A stretch of DNA of 64,000 nt, taken from positions 1 to 64,000 of the forward strand of contig JALKBU010000073.1 in the NCBI GenBank assembly GCA_023091735.1, read 5' to 3'. A program made the position numbers and the translations under genes. The DNA comes from Trichomonas tenax (Eukaryota; Parabasalia; Trichomonadida; Trichomonadidae). The notes under the pieces are model-generated. The model did no database searches and was not told the origin of the DNA. It saw nothing but the letters and a program-made list of their open reading frames with translations. Of this stretch, positions 31,570-42,512 are shown piece by piece (positions within the stretch are counted from its first letter, which is position 1; each line of letters opens with the position of its first letter).

Positions 31570-32937
31570 AATTGTATTTTGTTGATATTTTGATAATGTG
31601 TTTAGTATATGTACTGCTTGTAGTTTCAATGATAATTCACGCTATATAATGTATTTTTTTCTAAAAATGAAATTGAACATTTTTATATAGCGAATATATA
31701 TGTGTGTATGGCATTGTAAGATGTACTATTCAGTGATATAAACATGTTTCCAATGTGTTTTAAAAAAAGAAGTGAGTTCAAGCAATTAAGATTTACAAAA
31801 TTCATCTCAATTTAGATAATATTGGTTTATCAATTGTGTATCTTGAATTTTGATATTATATAAAGTGATTTGTAGAAGTAAACTCAATATATATGAATTT
31901 CTTGACGATTCAATATGTGATTTGGGAGATAAAACGTTGCTAATAATGTTTAAGTTCACATTTCAATATTCACATCTGTTGGATGATAATACTATTAAAA
32001 TATTTTATGCAAATAGTCATTGCAATGTCATGATGTGCTATGATTAAAAGTGACACGTCTTCAATGTTAAAACATCATCATAGAAAGCCCCATGATTGAT
32101 ATCCATCCATATTAACAATGTGTAATGTATTCTATTATATGTGCATAATCTATTCAATATACTTGCGTATTATTCTATCATCTATACGGATATATATATG
32201 CATTGCAAAATTTGTCGACAAATTGTGGGACTTTTTGAACAATGTAAAGTGAATACGTCAGAATGTCAAAAAAATAAAATTGGTTTATTAACATATTTAT
32301 ATGTAGACATTCAAATTTGACTTGATTCATCGAAGAAATAGACATTTTTATTAAGTTTCCAATATAGATCATTTCAAAATTAACGCAATATATTAAGAAA
32401 TACAGTATCTGATACATAAAAACATACTTTTATTGTTAAACTCCTATCAAATGCGTCAAAACGATATTTCAATATTATCAAGCTAATGAAAAAAGAATAT
32501 GAACGACTGCATTTAAGTTCACTTTGTTATGTTGTGCATATATCAGAATAATATGAATTGGAATATAGATGTTTATGATAAAATAGAGCAGATTTAGGCA
32601 ATTATATCATTTGTCAGTGATTTGAAGATCCATAAATGAATGATTGTTTATTCAACTGCATAGCAATCAAAAAATGCTGTAAAATCGCTATGAAAACTTA
32701 GAATATATAAAGAATACTTATATCTTTGAAAATAGCATTCTTCTTATCTCCCTCACATATTACATCAATTTTATATAGGTATTAGGCAAAATTCATGCTT
32801 TTCTCAATAATACGCGATCTTGTAATATAGATTAACGCAAGGATCAGTATATATTGTGCGTATCTAATGTATTTATACTTTATACATAATTTTCATGTTT
32901 GCTACGATCAGAAGTCGATAATTTTTATAAAAAAATA
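31570..32937. other. Gene desert, AT-rich
   Basis: No coding signal above background. Scattered ATATATG runs only. Confidence 0.5.
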
Positions 32938-33035
32938 AAATATCATCAAAAACGAGTAATTTATAGCACAACCTCTCCAGAATTGTGAATATATGGAGAA
33001 TTTGTACCAGAAATTGATCGTTTTTGATGATATTT
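32938..33035. repeat. Foldback with perfect 18-bp arms
   Basis: Positions 32938-32955 and 33018-33035 are exact reverse complements, enclosing 62 bases that contain a smaller TCTCCA/TGGAGA pair. It sits just before the four-hairpin module. Confidence 0.85.
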
Positions 33036-33072
33036 AATAACGGATAATTAGAGATAGTAGATAGCTTCATTT

Positions 33073-33494
33073 ATCTAATAGAATGGCAAACTGATGTTCA
33101 TGGATTATCTGTTTGTCATGCTATTAGACCGCTAAAGCAGTAAATGGAGAACGATAAGTGAAAGATTTCGATTTGTCGCATTTTCTACGATTCTACAAAG
33201 TTGCCGCTTCATCTGGTGTCTCAGAAACTTCAGATAGTCGTAGAAAATGTAGGTTTGTAAATGGAAGCCGAATAATTTAACTCTGATCGAGCCTCAATAG
33301 CATCAACAGTCAACAACCATCTGGAGCGAAGTGCAGCTTCGAATTTCTGGCTTGCTGACCGTTGAGGCTTTGTGGGTGATTGCATTGCAAGAAAATTGAA
33401 GAATTTGTACATCCTTGAACGACAAAACACTCGCGTGGCATTGATTAGAGGGATATCTCCATTGATAACTCTAAAAATCATTGAAAAACGAGTG
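33073..33494. repeat. Four-hairpin module, copy 1
   Basis: Four separate hairpins in order. A is 33073-33127 (19 of 22 pairs). B is 33178-33248 (12 perfect pairs, CATTTTCTACGA). C is 33290-33367 (GCCTCAA/TTGAGGC outside, GTCAaCAA/TTGcTGAC inside, and a CGAAG/CTTCG tip). D is 33426-33494 (ACACTCG/CGAGTGT outside, TTAGAG/CTCTAA inside). The starts are 105, 112 and 136 bases apart. No convincing protein is encoded on either strand. Confidence 0.8.
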
Positions 33495-33821
33495 TCGAAA
33501 GAATGAACATTAAAAATTAACGTGTATTTTTCACAGAAATGTTTTAATCCCTCTTAAGCTATTCCATTCAGATCCATATTTAAATTCGGATCTAATGACT
33601 GATTTAAAATCGTAAAATTATTCGTAAATTCTTGAATTTTTGCAATACTTTATAATTATGATAAAAATGTGAATAAAACTGATTAAGCATTTTTTAGATA
33701 CAAGCAAATTTGGAAAGTGGAAATGATAGCATTAAACTTGCTTAGTGTAGTAAGTTCAATTGTATAATTTATTTGAAAACTACTCAGTTGTACGTTATAA
33801 TTGGTTATCGTTTTTTACGGC

Positions 33822-33888
33822 CAGGAACAGCCTTGACAGTTATTTTACATCGATATTGAATTGAAAATGATCGTTCAGGCTGTTACTG
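33822..33888. repeat. Imperfect hairpin
   Basis: CAGGAACAGCCT near 33822 pairs with AGGCTGTTACTG near 33877 with one mismatch. It lies between the two copies of the four-hairpin module. Confidence 0.65.
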
Positions 33889-33889
33889 T

Positions 33890-35049
33890 CCGAAGCTAAA
33901 GCAGGGGGATGCCGACGATTATTTTTAAACGTAAGCTCATTGTAACTTGTTACGCCATCATTTTCTGCGGTAGTTCACCTAACATAAAATGATGTGCAGT
34001 AACTTTGCAGTCAGCTTACATACACTGCATGCAACAGTTTCACACATTACATTCCACGAATAAGATATCTTCGAAAAAAAAATTGGATTGAGCACAAAAC
34101 TCAATTCAAACCATAGCATTCGCATCATCAAATACCAAATGCACAAGTAAATACGAAACAATGTTCTAATAATTATATTTCGAAATTTAGGTAACATGCA
34201 TTTACACAGTATGAATACAATGATATTCATTGCTGGCTTGTATTTAGCCAGGATGAGACATTTGTTCGATGTCATACTCGATATTTAATATCAAAAATTG
34301 ATAAACGTACACTCATTTTGGCCATAAAGTTCAATTCTCTATCTAACGCGGCACACGCATGTATGCTATCAAGAGAAATTATACTATTCTGCATCTATTT
34401 CTCGTATTTAATAAGTTGCGATATCTGAAGTTTGTCTATAAGCAATTTAAATCATTTTCTGCGCGTTCCATGGTTTAGCCTTACATTCCTTTTGTATCTT
34501 TTGTATGAATAAAGCATAATTTTCCTTAATTTGTTTTTTCAAGTATTTTCAATATTCACAAATACTGTTGTGAATGCAACCAATATATATATATGATCAT
34601 AGTTGTCGTTTTCTAGCATGCATAGTTCATAAAACTGTAGATAAATATAAATGAAAAAATAAAACCTAATATATTCTTATTTTATTGGCATGTATATGTT
34701 ATAATATGATTATATATACTATATCTCAGGTAGTTCCTATTATATAAATGTGTATACTACTGAATGCAACATTATCAAAATAAATACTAATTCTACTGGT
34801 TAAATATTTTACAGAGCTCAGTTTATCCTTAGCCTGTAGGGTGTTCTCAATGAAAACAATGTAATGCACAAAACATGTTATAATATGAATATTTCCTGTG
34901 TAAAAGATATAATATATTTGCACTTTGATCATGAAATATAGCTGCACACTATATTTCATTTAGTAGAGTAGCTGCTTGATAATTCGAGACTCTGGATGTA
35001 AATGTCACAGCTATCGATTTCAAAAGCCGAGATTTGATTCATAGAACGC
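33890..35049. other. Gene desert, AT-rich
   Basis: The minus-strand open frame 34275-33979 has poor coding character. No other feature seen. Confidence 0.45.
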
Positions 35050-35147
35050 AAATCTCGACAGAAATGAACCGTTTCGAGAACAAGCCCTCTAGGAAGTTGT
35101 TGTCCTAGAAGACTTGTGCTCGAAACTGTTCATTTCTGTCGAGATTT
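35050..35147. repeat. 98-nt hairpin with 29-bp near-perfect arms
   Basis: Arms 35050-35078 and 35119-35147 pair at 28 of 29 positions. The interior pairs further (CTAGGA/TCCTAG) around an 8-base loop at about 35095-35102. A third copy of the arm core, CGAGATTTG, lies just upstream at 35023-35031. The size and shape resemble a small-RNA precursor hairpin; it directly precedes the second four-hairpin module. Confidence 0.9.
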
Positions 35148-35187
35148 ACGGATCAGAGTATTAGATGTCGTAAATAACTCTTGCTGC

Positions 35188-35605
35188 CTAATAGAACGAC
35201 AAGCAGGTACCAATCGGCTATCTTCCTGTCATGTTATTAGACAACAAAAGTGCGTAATTCTGATCGATGAACGAAATGTTTGTATCGGTCGTATTTTCTA
35301 CTACTCTCTTAGGTTCGTATGGCATGAAATGTCATAGAAGATACAGAGAGTAATAGAAAATGTAAGTTTAAATTATAACATCGAATTAGCTAGTATGAGC
35401 GAATTTCGAAGACATCAAAGGCCAACATATGACTAGATAAGAAGCTTTTCTTCTTATTTAGCCATTTGTGGGCCTTTGATGTCTTGATTGTGACGAAATT
35501 TGAAGAGAATGGATGAATTCGTGTGCGTTCTCCACTAGTTTTTCATTGGTTGAAGGGATGTCTGTACTGATAGACCCTCAAAATCAATGAAAAATTGGTG
35601 GAGAA
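35188..35605. repeat. Four-hairpin module, copy 2
   Basis: Hairpins in the same order as copy 1. A is 35188-35240. B is 35293-35361 (16 of 17 pairs, ATTTTCTACTACTCTCT). C is 35411-35483 (13 perfect pairs GACATCAAAGGCC plus an inner ATAAGAAG/CTTCTTAT). D is 35528-35605 (TTCTCCAC/GTGGAGAA with a long inner stem). The starts are 105, 118 and 117 bases apart. Linker sequence is shared with copy 1 around hairpin B (TAGAAAATGTA, then GTTT), while stem sequences have changed on both sides together. Confidence 0.8.
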
Positions 35606-35898
35606 AAAACAATAATTATAATAATGTACAAAATATTAAAAATCTCAAAATAACATCTATTATCGATTAGTGTTCTGTATTTATCAATTTACTATCAATA
35701 ACTTCTTATTTCAAATGTCTTTTAGAGTAATTTTTTTAAAAATAGTTTGAGCAATTAAGAGAAATTCACAAATTCAATTATTTATGGATATTGGCGATAT
35801 TTAAAATCAATAATTAAGCATTAATTTAAATATAGCAGCTATTTTGATGATTTGGTCTGATTTTTAAAGTTTTGTAAGTTATAAAAATTTCAAATGCG

Positions 35899-35968
35899 TT
35901 CTCTACGAGTTCTTCACTGATTTTGAGGGATATCAATGAAGATTTCCCTCTAGCCAGTGAAGAACTAT
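35899..35968. repeat. Extra hairpin of type D
   Basis: AGTTCTTCACTG at 35908-35919 pairs perfectly with 35955-35966, and GAGGGA with TCCCTC inside. The GCGTTCTC prefix and following bases match hairpin D of copy 2, so this is a solo unit of that hairpin. Confidence 0.75.
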
Positions 35969-38425
35969 TTGTTTCTCGTTATAAAATTAATTAATTCTTC
36001 GAGATTCTCAAATTTAGCGTGCAAAGAATCATCATTATTTTTGGGAGAATAACACACAGAGCTTATGTGTGAACACTTGGAATACTTTTTTTGTCAAAAA
36101 AAGCTAAAAAAAAGCAAAAAGCAGATTTGTGATTAGATTTACCTATTTATCATCGACAACAACATATTTTACGTTAAAAGAATGCTATACAATGGAAATA
36201 TAATATATTATAATGAGTAAAGCACATCATGGAAAATCAATGTTTTTGATGCAAGATATATCTAATATTTTAATGAAATATAGACTTTGTTAGCTAATTC
36301 TTTAATATATCATGCACAACAGGATTATGTACATTGAGGTTCAATAACTTCGCAAAAAGTTAATCCAGTGAGCTAAAAAACGAGTTTCGCCGACTTTGCA
36401 GATCAATTTTAGACAAGCCTTTTCTTCATTCTGTTGATTTTAGCGGAATTACTTGATTTAGATCCAGTTTTTCAGAGTGAATACAGAAGTTAATCACTTG
36501 AATTGAAGTGTAGCTGTTTTTACTTATTTTTAAAGATTGATTTTCCAGATTTACTTTTTAAAGTGTGCAGAATACATCTAATAGCGCAATATCACCAATG
36601 AATGTACAAAGCAAATAGTTATTAAGTGTAAAAAGCACACAGACACTTCTATGTCGTGAGAAATTGACATAATGTTAATTTATATCCGAAATATTGATCA
36701 CGTTTCATTCGATGCAGAAAGGTGTTCTATGTATCAAGTATTATATTATCACATGCATCACAAGGATAATATGTATTGTTACCTAATTGAAATCTAATTA
36801 AACATAGGTTTAGGCCTGTAGATTCAGGTTAATGCTCTCATTCTTCTTGACATTTTATATAAAAAGTTTAATTTTTATTTGAATATCGAGCGTTTAGAAA
36901 TACAACACAAGCACAATACGAACATAAAAGATATAGAAATAATGATTATATGTAAAATCAAGTCATATCACAGCTTTAGATTCTAGACTTCAATCAAATC
37001 ACTTAAAGCATATGACATTCCATCCAATTCCTAGACAATGCATCATATCCACATATACGCATTAATAATATACTAATTCTATTTGCGTTTTACTAAATAA
37101 TGAATCAATAAATAATTTATATCCTTCTCACTTGTTTTAAATTCATCTATCTCTTTTGATTATGTTTATAAATATGATGTACACAGTTATATACTATTCA
37201 GGATCTCAATATATCTGCTTCGCAATCATTTGATAATTCTCATTAAACTCGACTTGATTTGTTAATGAAGAACACAGTGAATAACAATAGCTACATTTGT
37301 AAGCTAGCTTATCACCTATTTATACATTCAAATCACAAGGTTCTAGCTTGATATTCTTCACAAATCATATTAAAAATATACAATTGATACTGATATTCAA
37401 ATATGCTGCGCCTTCCTCAAAAAGAAACAATTGTCAAAAAAATATTTTGACATTTTGTCAAATAATTTAGTTACATGACATTTTGTTCGAGAAAACGACA
37501 AAATTTTGTCAAATAGGTTGTTATTTTTGTATTTTTGCTATAGAGGTATAATTATGCATTCAATAATCAACAATATGAAATTGAAAAAGTTTGTACCGTC
37601 CTTTTCAATAGAAAAACCGAAAACGTAATTTTTGTTTCATATAAATGTTACTTTTGAGAACCACAATTTCGATTTTCTCAACACCCAAACAAAAATGTAA
37701 ACAACAAGAATTCAACATTTTTGAGAAGACAATAGTCGTTATTTCATTGTGAGGTTTACACGCAAATTTCAATTTAACCATTCAAAATTTTTTGACCTTT
37801 GATAATGATTTTCTCAATATTTGTAATCGATTAAACTCAATTTTTTTTTCGCGACCGATTTTCAGAATTATTCTCTCATACTTTATCTGCAGATATGGCT
37901 CCAATACCGTATTCTAATATTAAGATATCTAAGGAAATCATTTTATGAATTGTAGTAATTTTGAATTTAGTGTATCTCTGATCTCTACATCACATAAATG
38001 TTGTAGATTAAATTTTAAGGGAGTACTGAAATGACGAAATAATTTGAGAGAATCTCACAGAATAATTCAATGAGTTATCTCAAATTTCAGTACTTCCTTT
38101 TACTCAGCAGTTTACAATTTTTCATATTCATTTTTCCCGTAAATTGCTTTAATATTTTTTTTTCATCCAAACCTCCATTTCATAAAACAGTATATTTATC
38201 ATATAATTTTATGAAAATATTTTTCAGAGTTCGAACAAATTTTTCTTTAATAAACACTCAAAATATATGATTTGAGCATATTTCAAAAATACAATTCAAT
38301 CGATTTCATCCGGTAGAATTATTCAATTTTAAATCTTTCTCATATGTTCCGATTACTTTGCTGATCTATTTTCTCAGTTTTTGAAAAATTTTGTAAACTT
38401 ATCAAAATATTTCTTAATATAATCA
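35969..38425. other. Gene desert with one foldback
   Basis: No gene seen. Positions 37437-37520 hold repeated TTTTGTCAAA/TTTGACAAAA words. A foldback at 38020-38097 pairs GGGAGTACTGAAAT with ATTTCAGTACTTCC and, inside, TTTGAGA with TCTCAAA. The plus open frame at 38070-38270 is T-rich and starts inside that foldback. Confidence 0.5.
38020..38097. repeat. Foldback upstream of the mucin-like gene
   Basis: Outer arms of about 13 bp (AGTACTGAAAT) and inner arms TTGAGA/TCTCAA, with a bulge of about 11 bases on the left arm. Confidence 0.7.
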
Positions 38426-40471
38426 ATGTTTTCTTTATTAGTTTCTTTCGCAGCTGGAGTTATAAACGGAGCGACATCTGGAACTCTGACTGTGACAAAT
38501 ACCTATTTCGTTAACCAAACAGACAGATGCATAAATACGGACCAATCTGCGGCATTAACGATTTCAGAAGTTACGTTTTTCCAATGCACATATAACTACG
38601 CACCATGTATTAACTCCCTTGGATCCGGATATACTAATATTCAGAAAGTTTGTGCTTCATTTTGCTTCGCTTCGAACGGAATTAGCTTTATGAGGCAATT
38701 AAACAGCCAATTGTACATGGCATACAGTTCCTGCACACTCTGCGGTAACGGTGGCGGCTCAGCGGACCAAATTATACTTGAATCTTCAAGTGGTTCAAAT
38801 ATGCAATATTTAAACTGCTCCAGCTGCAAACCGATGTACGCCGTTACGAACGCCATGTATACGTCACAGTCAGTTAAGTATTCCAATTTCATCAACAACA
38901 CACACACAACACAAGCATTATTCGTTAAGGGAGGAAATACAGAGTGCAACTATAATATCTTCCATAAGAACAAAGGTATCGGCTTATTTATTGAAGGATT
39001 TGGAAGTTTCTACGTTAGAAATTGCTATTTCACAATTAACGAAGCAAACGACATTTTCGCGAAATCCTCTACGGTATACTTAGAAGGATGCAACTTCTGG
39101 GACATGAAAACGGCAGTAGAATCAGCTTCTATCATACTTAACGGAAATGAAAATTATATTTACGGCTCAGGATACCCAGTTGACAATTTTGGATCAAATC
39201 CAAACTGGGGTAACATCAATAACAGGTGTGCTTATGTTCCTTTCACAGCACCAACATGGCAAGGTTTACCAATCCCAACAACACCTCCAAAGTCTGCAAA
39301 CCCAACGCCATATGACACACCTTCCACAACACCTTCCACAACACCAGTCATAACTCCATCTACAACACCGTCGACAACTCCGTCAACTACTCCAAGTACA
39401 ACACCATCAACAACACCATGTGATACACCATCAGATACTCCTTCAACAACACCATCGACGACTCCATATGACACTCCATCTACCACTCCAAGTACTACGC
39501 CGTCTACTACACCCAGCACTACTCCTAGTACCACTCCATTGATTACTCCTTTCGATACTCCATCAACAACCCCATCGACTACACCAAGTACAACACCGTC
39601 AACGACTCCAGTAGACACTCCATCCACAACTCCTTCTACTACTCCATCTACAACACCTTTTCAGACACCAGTAGACACACCCTCTACAACACCATCCACA
39701 ACGCCGTCCACAACCCCTTCAACAACGCCATCGACGACGCCATCCACAACACCGTCGACAACGCCTTCTACAACACCAGTTGATACACCAATGACAACAC
39801 CATCAACTACTCCATACATAACACCATCAGAGACACCTTCCACAACACCAGAAACTACGCCATTTGAATCTCCAGTTAACACCCCACAAACAACTCTTGC
39901 AACAACACCTCTCGATACACCAAAGACTACGCCAGCAACAACACCGGCTGTTACACCAGTTGAGACACCGGTCACAACATTGCACGCGACAATGACTCCA
40001 GGAACAACACCACATTTCACACCATATCAGACTCCTTCTGATACATTGAATGCAAAGCTTCTTGGATGGGAAGATCCAAAGAATGACATTTCTCCATTAT
40101 CATGGGTCGGAGTTGGCGCTTTAATCATTGCTATTTTCGCTATTGTTGCAACGGTTTTCATTTGCTTGAGGAGAAGACCAAAAATTGTCGTCCACAATAT
40201 CGAAGGTGAAGATGACAATGACTCAACAATTTATGAGTACGAAGAAGAGGAAGAGGAAACACACGAAGTCAATGAAGAGAATGAAGAATTTGTTTTATTC
40301 AGTGATAGAGAAGAGTTCGAACAAGAACCAAATGAAGTTTATGTTGGCCAATATAGCCACGAAAAAACTCCCGACATCGTCTTTTCAGATGATGACCAAA
40401 TCAACTTAGCTAACTTCTCTGCTCGTTGCCAAGAGCTAAAGAAGAGCAGCATTAGTAACTTTATAATTTAA
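38426..40471 (+). CDS. Type I surface protein: beta-helix head, TTP mucin-like stalk, membrane anchor
   Basis: 681 residues from ATG 38426. The first 15 residues (MFSLLVSFAAGVING) form a signal peptide. Residues 20-265 are beta-helix repeats with Cys and N-glycosylation sites (LTVTNTYFVNQTDRCINTDQ, VRNCYFTINEANDIF). Residues 285-535 are a Thr/Pro/Ser stalk of TPSTTP-type units with occasional TPxDTP, ideal for dense O-glycosylation. A span at 560-582 (VGVGALIIAIFAIVATVFI) precedes RRRPK and an acidic cytosolic tail with YEYEEEEEE and EQEPNEVYVGQY. It is probably an adhesin or glycocalyx protein. The stop is in a TAAA context. It is intact, unlike most related genes here. Confidence 0.88.
   Translation: MFSLLVSFAAGVINGATSGTLTVTNTYFVNQTDRCINTDQSAALTISEVTFFQCTYNYAPCINSLGSGYTNIQKVCASFCFASNGISFMRQLNSQLYMAYSSCTLCGNGGGSADQIILESSSGSNMQYLNCSSCKPMYAVTNAMYTSQSVKYSNFINNTHTTQALFVKGGNTECNYNIFHKNKGIGLFIEGFGSFYVRNCYFTINEANDIFAKSSTVYLEGCNFWDMKTAVESASIILNGNENYIYGSGYPVDNFGSNPNWGNINNRCAYVPFTAPTWQGLPIPTTPPKSANPTPYDTPSTTPSTTPVITPSTTPSTTPSTTPSTTPSTTPCDTPSDTPSTTPSTTPYDTPSTTPSTTPSTTPSTTPSTTPLITPFDTPSTTPSTTPSTTPSTTPVDTPSTTPSTTPSTTPFQTPVDTPSTTPSTTPSTTPSTTPSTTPSTTPSTTPSTTPVDTPMTTPSTTPYITPSETPSTTPETTPFESPVNTPQTTLATTPLDTPKTTPATTPAVTPVETPVTTLHATMTPGTTPHFTPYQTPSDTLNAKLLGWEDPKNDISPLSWVGVGALIIAIFAIVATVFICLRRRPKIVVHNIEGEDDNDSTIYEYEEEEEETHEVNEENEEFVLFSDREEFEQEPNEVYVGQYSHEKTPDIVFSDDDQINLANFSARCQELKKSSISNFII
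39310..39890 (+). repeat. Minisatellite encoding TTP units
   Basis: Degenerate 9- to 12-base units (ACACCATCA / ACTCCATCT and variants) in one phase. Third bases vary freely while Thr, Pro and Ser are kept, which shows selection on the protein. Confidence 0.85.
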
Positions 40472-40556
40472 ATAAATATTATGTTTGTATTGTTCATGCA
40501 AATACATTTTTCTTAAAAATAAAAAAAAAAGTTTAAATGGAAAGAATCAAAACAAA

Positions 40557-41915
40557 TTATGGTTGAGCAAGATCTAAAGCTGTGCAGCCGTATTCATCTT
40601 TGATGTCAGGATTGACTCCTGGAGACTTTAATAATCTTCGAACAATCTCAATATGTCCAAATTCAGCAGCAAGATGAAGAGGTGTTCTTCCTCTAATATC
40701 TTGAGGATTCAAGTTGATTCCTGGCTGTTCTAACAAGACTTCGCAGATCATTGTGTTTCCATTCTCTGCTGCTTTGTGTAAACAAGTCTGATGATCGATG
40801 CTATCAGTTACTTCAATGTTCGCACCGTTTTTGATGCAATATTGAAGTGCGTAAAGATTATTGTATTCGGCAGCTGTATAAAGAACTTGATCGAGGTCTT
40901 GAACAGCACTCTGTTGAACAATGAAGTCAAACATAACCTCCTGACGCGCGAGTGTTGCTGGAATCAATGTATTATCCCAATTATCACGATGAATTAATAA
41001 CCATTTTTTTGCAGCATTGCAAACGCCAGCAGCTGTAAACTGTTGGATAGTAGTTCCCAATAAGTCTGGTTTGCGAACTTGAGCTTTCTGTTTTACCAGA
41101 TAATTGAAAATATTTTCTGAATTGTAAAGCGCTGCGAAAGAAATAAGTGATGGTTCATGATGAGCAAGTTCTATTGGCTCGAATAAACTTGGTTTGATCG
41201 TATCATTGAAATCAATTGGATTTCTATAACAATATTCTTCGAATTTATCAATTAAATCATACTTAATCATGTAAGGAACAGTTCCCTCAAGAAATCCGTG
41301 ACGAACAAGTTGACAAATCGGCGCATAACGGTCTTGATTATATTGATATTTTCCTTTCCAGTATTCTTTTAGTGTTTTATCGAAGAATTCACGTGATGCT
41401 GGTGATAAAAAATTCATTTTATCGCATTCAGCGAGAAGTTTGTTTCCTTGTTCACGATTATCGTTGAATAATTCTTGAATGAATGAAACAATGAGTAAGA
41501 AGTATTGATTTTCGTATTTCTTTGGGAATTTGGAGATATAAGCCTTAAGTTCATCAAGAGAAAAGAAATTAAGATAATATAATTCTAAAAGAAGCTTGTA
41601 ATTCGAAATTTTGTCTGCATTTCTTCTCGCAGGATGGAAGAGTTTACTGAGAAGAACATTTTTGAAAGCTGTTGAATGAAAATTGAGTTCGCAACATAAT
41701 TTAGCGATTTCTGTAAATTTCTTTGGCCTCATCATGAACAATTCAGTGATTTCCTTAACTAAACTGCGTAATCCAGCCATACTTCGCAAGAATTTAGTTT
41801 GATTTATTGCATCGATTGTTTCTTCGACGTTCTTTTCAGTGTAGTTCAATAGAATCGTCTGAAGAGGAACAATTTCGTTCTTTGGAATATAAGATCGATC
41901 ATCTGTTGGCTGCAT
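40557..41915 (-). CDS. Ankyrin-repeat protein of the trichomonad type
   Basis: 452 residues from ATG 41915 (MQPTDDRSYIPKNEIVPL); upstream in-frame codons have no ATG. The first 270 residues are helical and non-repetitive, as in the trichomonad ankyrin family. Ankyrin-like repeats start near 275 and the last two are canonical (TCLHKAAENGNTMICEVLLE, then RTPLHLAAEFGHIEIVRRLL). The protein ends within the next repeat (DEYGCTALDLAQP). Probably a protein-interaction adaptor. A TCACTTTT initiator lies 43 bases upstream. Confidence 0.88.
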   Translation of the reverse strand: MQPTDDRSYIPKNEIVPLQTILLNYTEKNVEETIDAINQTKFLRSMAGLRSLVKEITELFMMRPKKFTEIAKLCCELNFHSTAFKNVLLSKLFHPARRNADKISNYKLLLELYYLNFFSLDELKAYISKFPKKYENQYFLLIVSFIQELFNDNREQGNKLLAECDKMNFLSPASREFFDKTLKEYWKGKYQYNQDRYAPICQLVRHGFLEGTVPYMIKYDLIDKFEEYCYRNPIDFNDTIKPSLFEPIELAHHEPSLISFAALYNSENIFNYLVKQKAQVRKPDLLGTTIQQFTAAGVCNAAKKWLLIHRDNWDNTLIPATLARQEVMFDFIVQQSAVQDLDQVLYTAAEYNNLYALQYCIKNGANIEVTDSIDHQTCLHKAAENGNTMICEVLLEQPGINLNPQDIRGRTPLHLAAEFGHIEIVRRLLKSPGVNPDIKDEYGCTALDLAQP

Positions 41916-41952
41916 TTTTTTATATTTTGACACTTTTATTTTTATATTGTAA

Positions 41953-41960
41953 AAAAGTGA
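41953..41960 (-). promoter_or_regulatory. Initiator-like TCACTTTT
   Basis: Minus-strand TCACTTTT about 40 bases before ATG 41915, same octamer as at 25771, 42455 and 61577. Confidence 0.45.
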
Positions 41961-42512
41961 GAATGAGGCAATATTAAATTTAAATTCAGTTTTAAGTGCG
42001 ATAATCGAAATAGCTGTTTATAACAGATGGCCACATTTTAAACTTGGACGGAGAAATGGTACGAGAAATGCTTATCATTTGAATTTCCCAATATATTTTT
42101 CATTTTTGAGCTTCAACAGCTTCAAAACAACATATTTTTTCAGTTCATGAATAAACATATATTCAAGAAAATCATTGTTCAATATTTTTTATGTTCGATT
42201 TTCAAATTTCCGATTGAGACTTTATAATTAAAAATTTGAAATCAAATACTTTATGCAAATATATGGGTAAGATTAAATTATGATATAATCAATTTTGATT
42301 TTGATATTTCTTTGACTTATTTGTAATTTTATGATATTTTATTGTGATATTTGATGTTGTTTCTATTTGCACCGAAATTGGAAAAATCTTTTTGTCGAAT
42401 ATTTTTATATTGCGCTGTTTTTCTTTGATATTTAATCGCTATTAATGACAAAAATCACTTTTGCAGAATCAAAAACTTAATTTAAAAATCGTTATTTTTT
42501 ATTACAAAATAA
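41961..42512. other. Divergent promoter region
   Basis: AT-rich spacer between the divergent ankyrin and LRR genes. It has TCACTTTT sites near both ends and no open frame of note. Confidence 0.5.
42455..42462 (+). promoter_or_regulatory. Initiator-like TCACTTTT
   Basis: Plus-strand TCACTTTT, 56 bases from the A to ATG 42513. Confidence 0.45.

Noticed and set aside
33230..33481. Minus-strand frame of 83 codons
   Set aside because: It lies across hairpins C and D of the module and has no homologous frame in copy 2.
33979..34275. Minus-strand frame of 98 codons, Cys/Met/Ile-rich
   Set aside because: No domain, AT-driven composition, no initiator and no similarity to neighbours.
35116..35337. 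Plus-strand frame of 73 codons
   Set aside because: It starts inside the 98-nt hairpin and runs through hairpins A and B; no coding character.
38070..38270. 66-codon frame with signal-peptide-like start
   Set aside because: It starts within a foldback and continues in T-rich sequence with no recognisable domain.
39232..40020. Long minus-strand open frames of Gly-Val-Val-Asp type units
   Set aside because: They are the antisense of the TTP minisatellite and follow its codon pattern; the plus frame has signal peptide, anchor and third-base variation.
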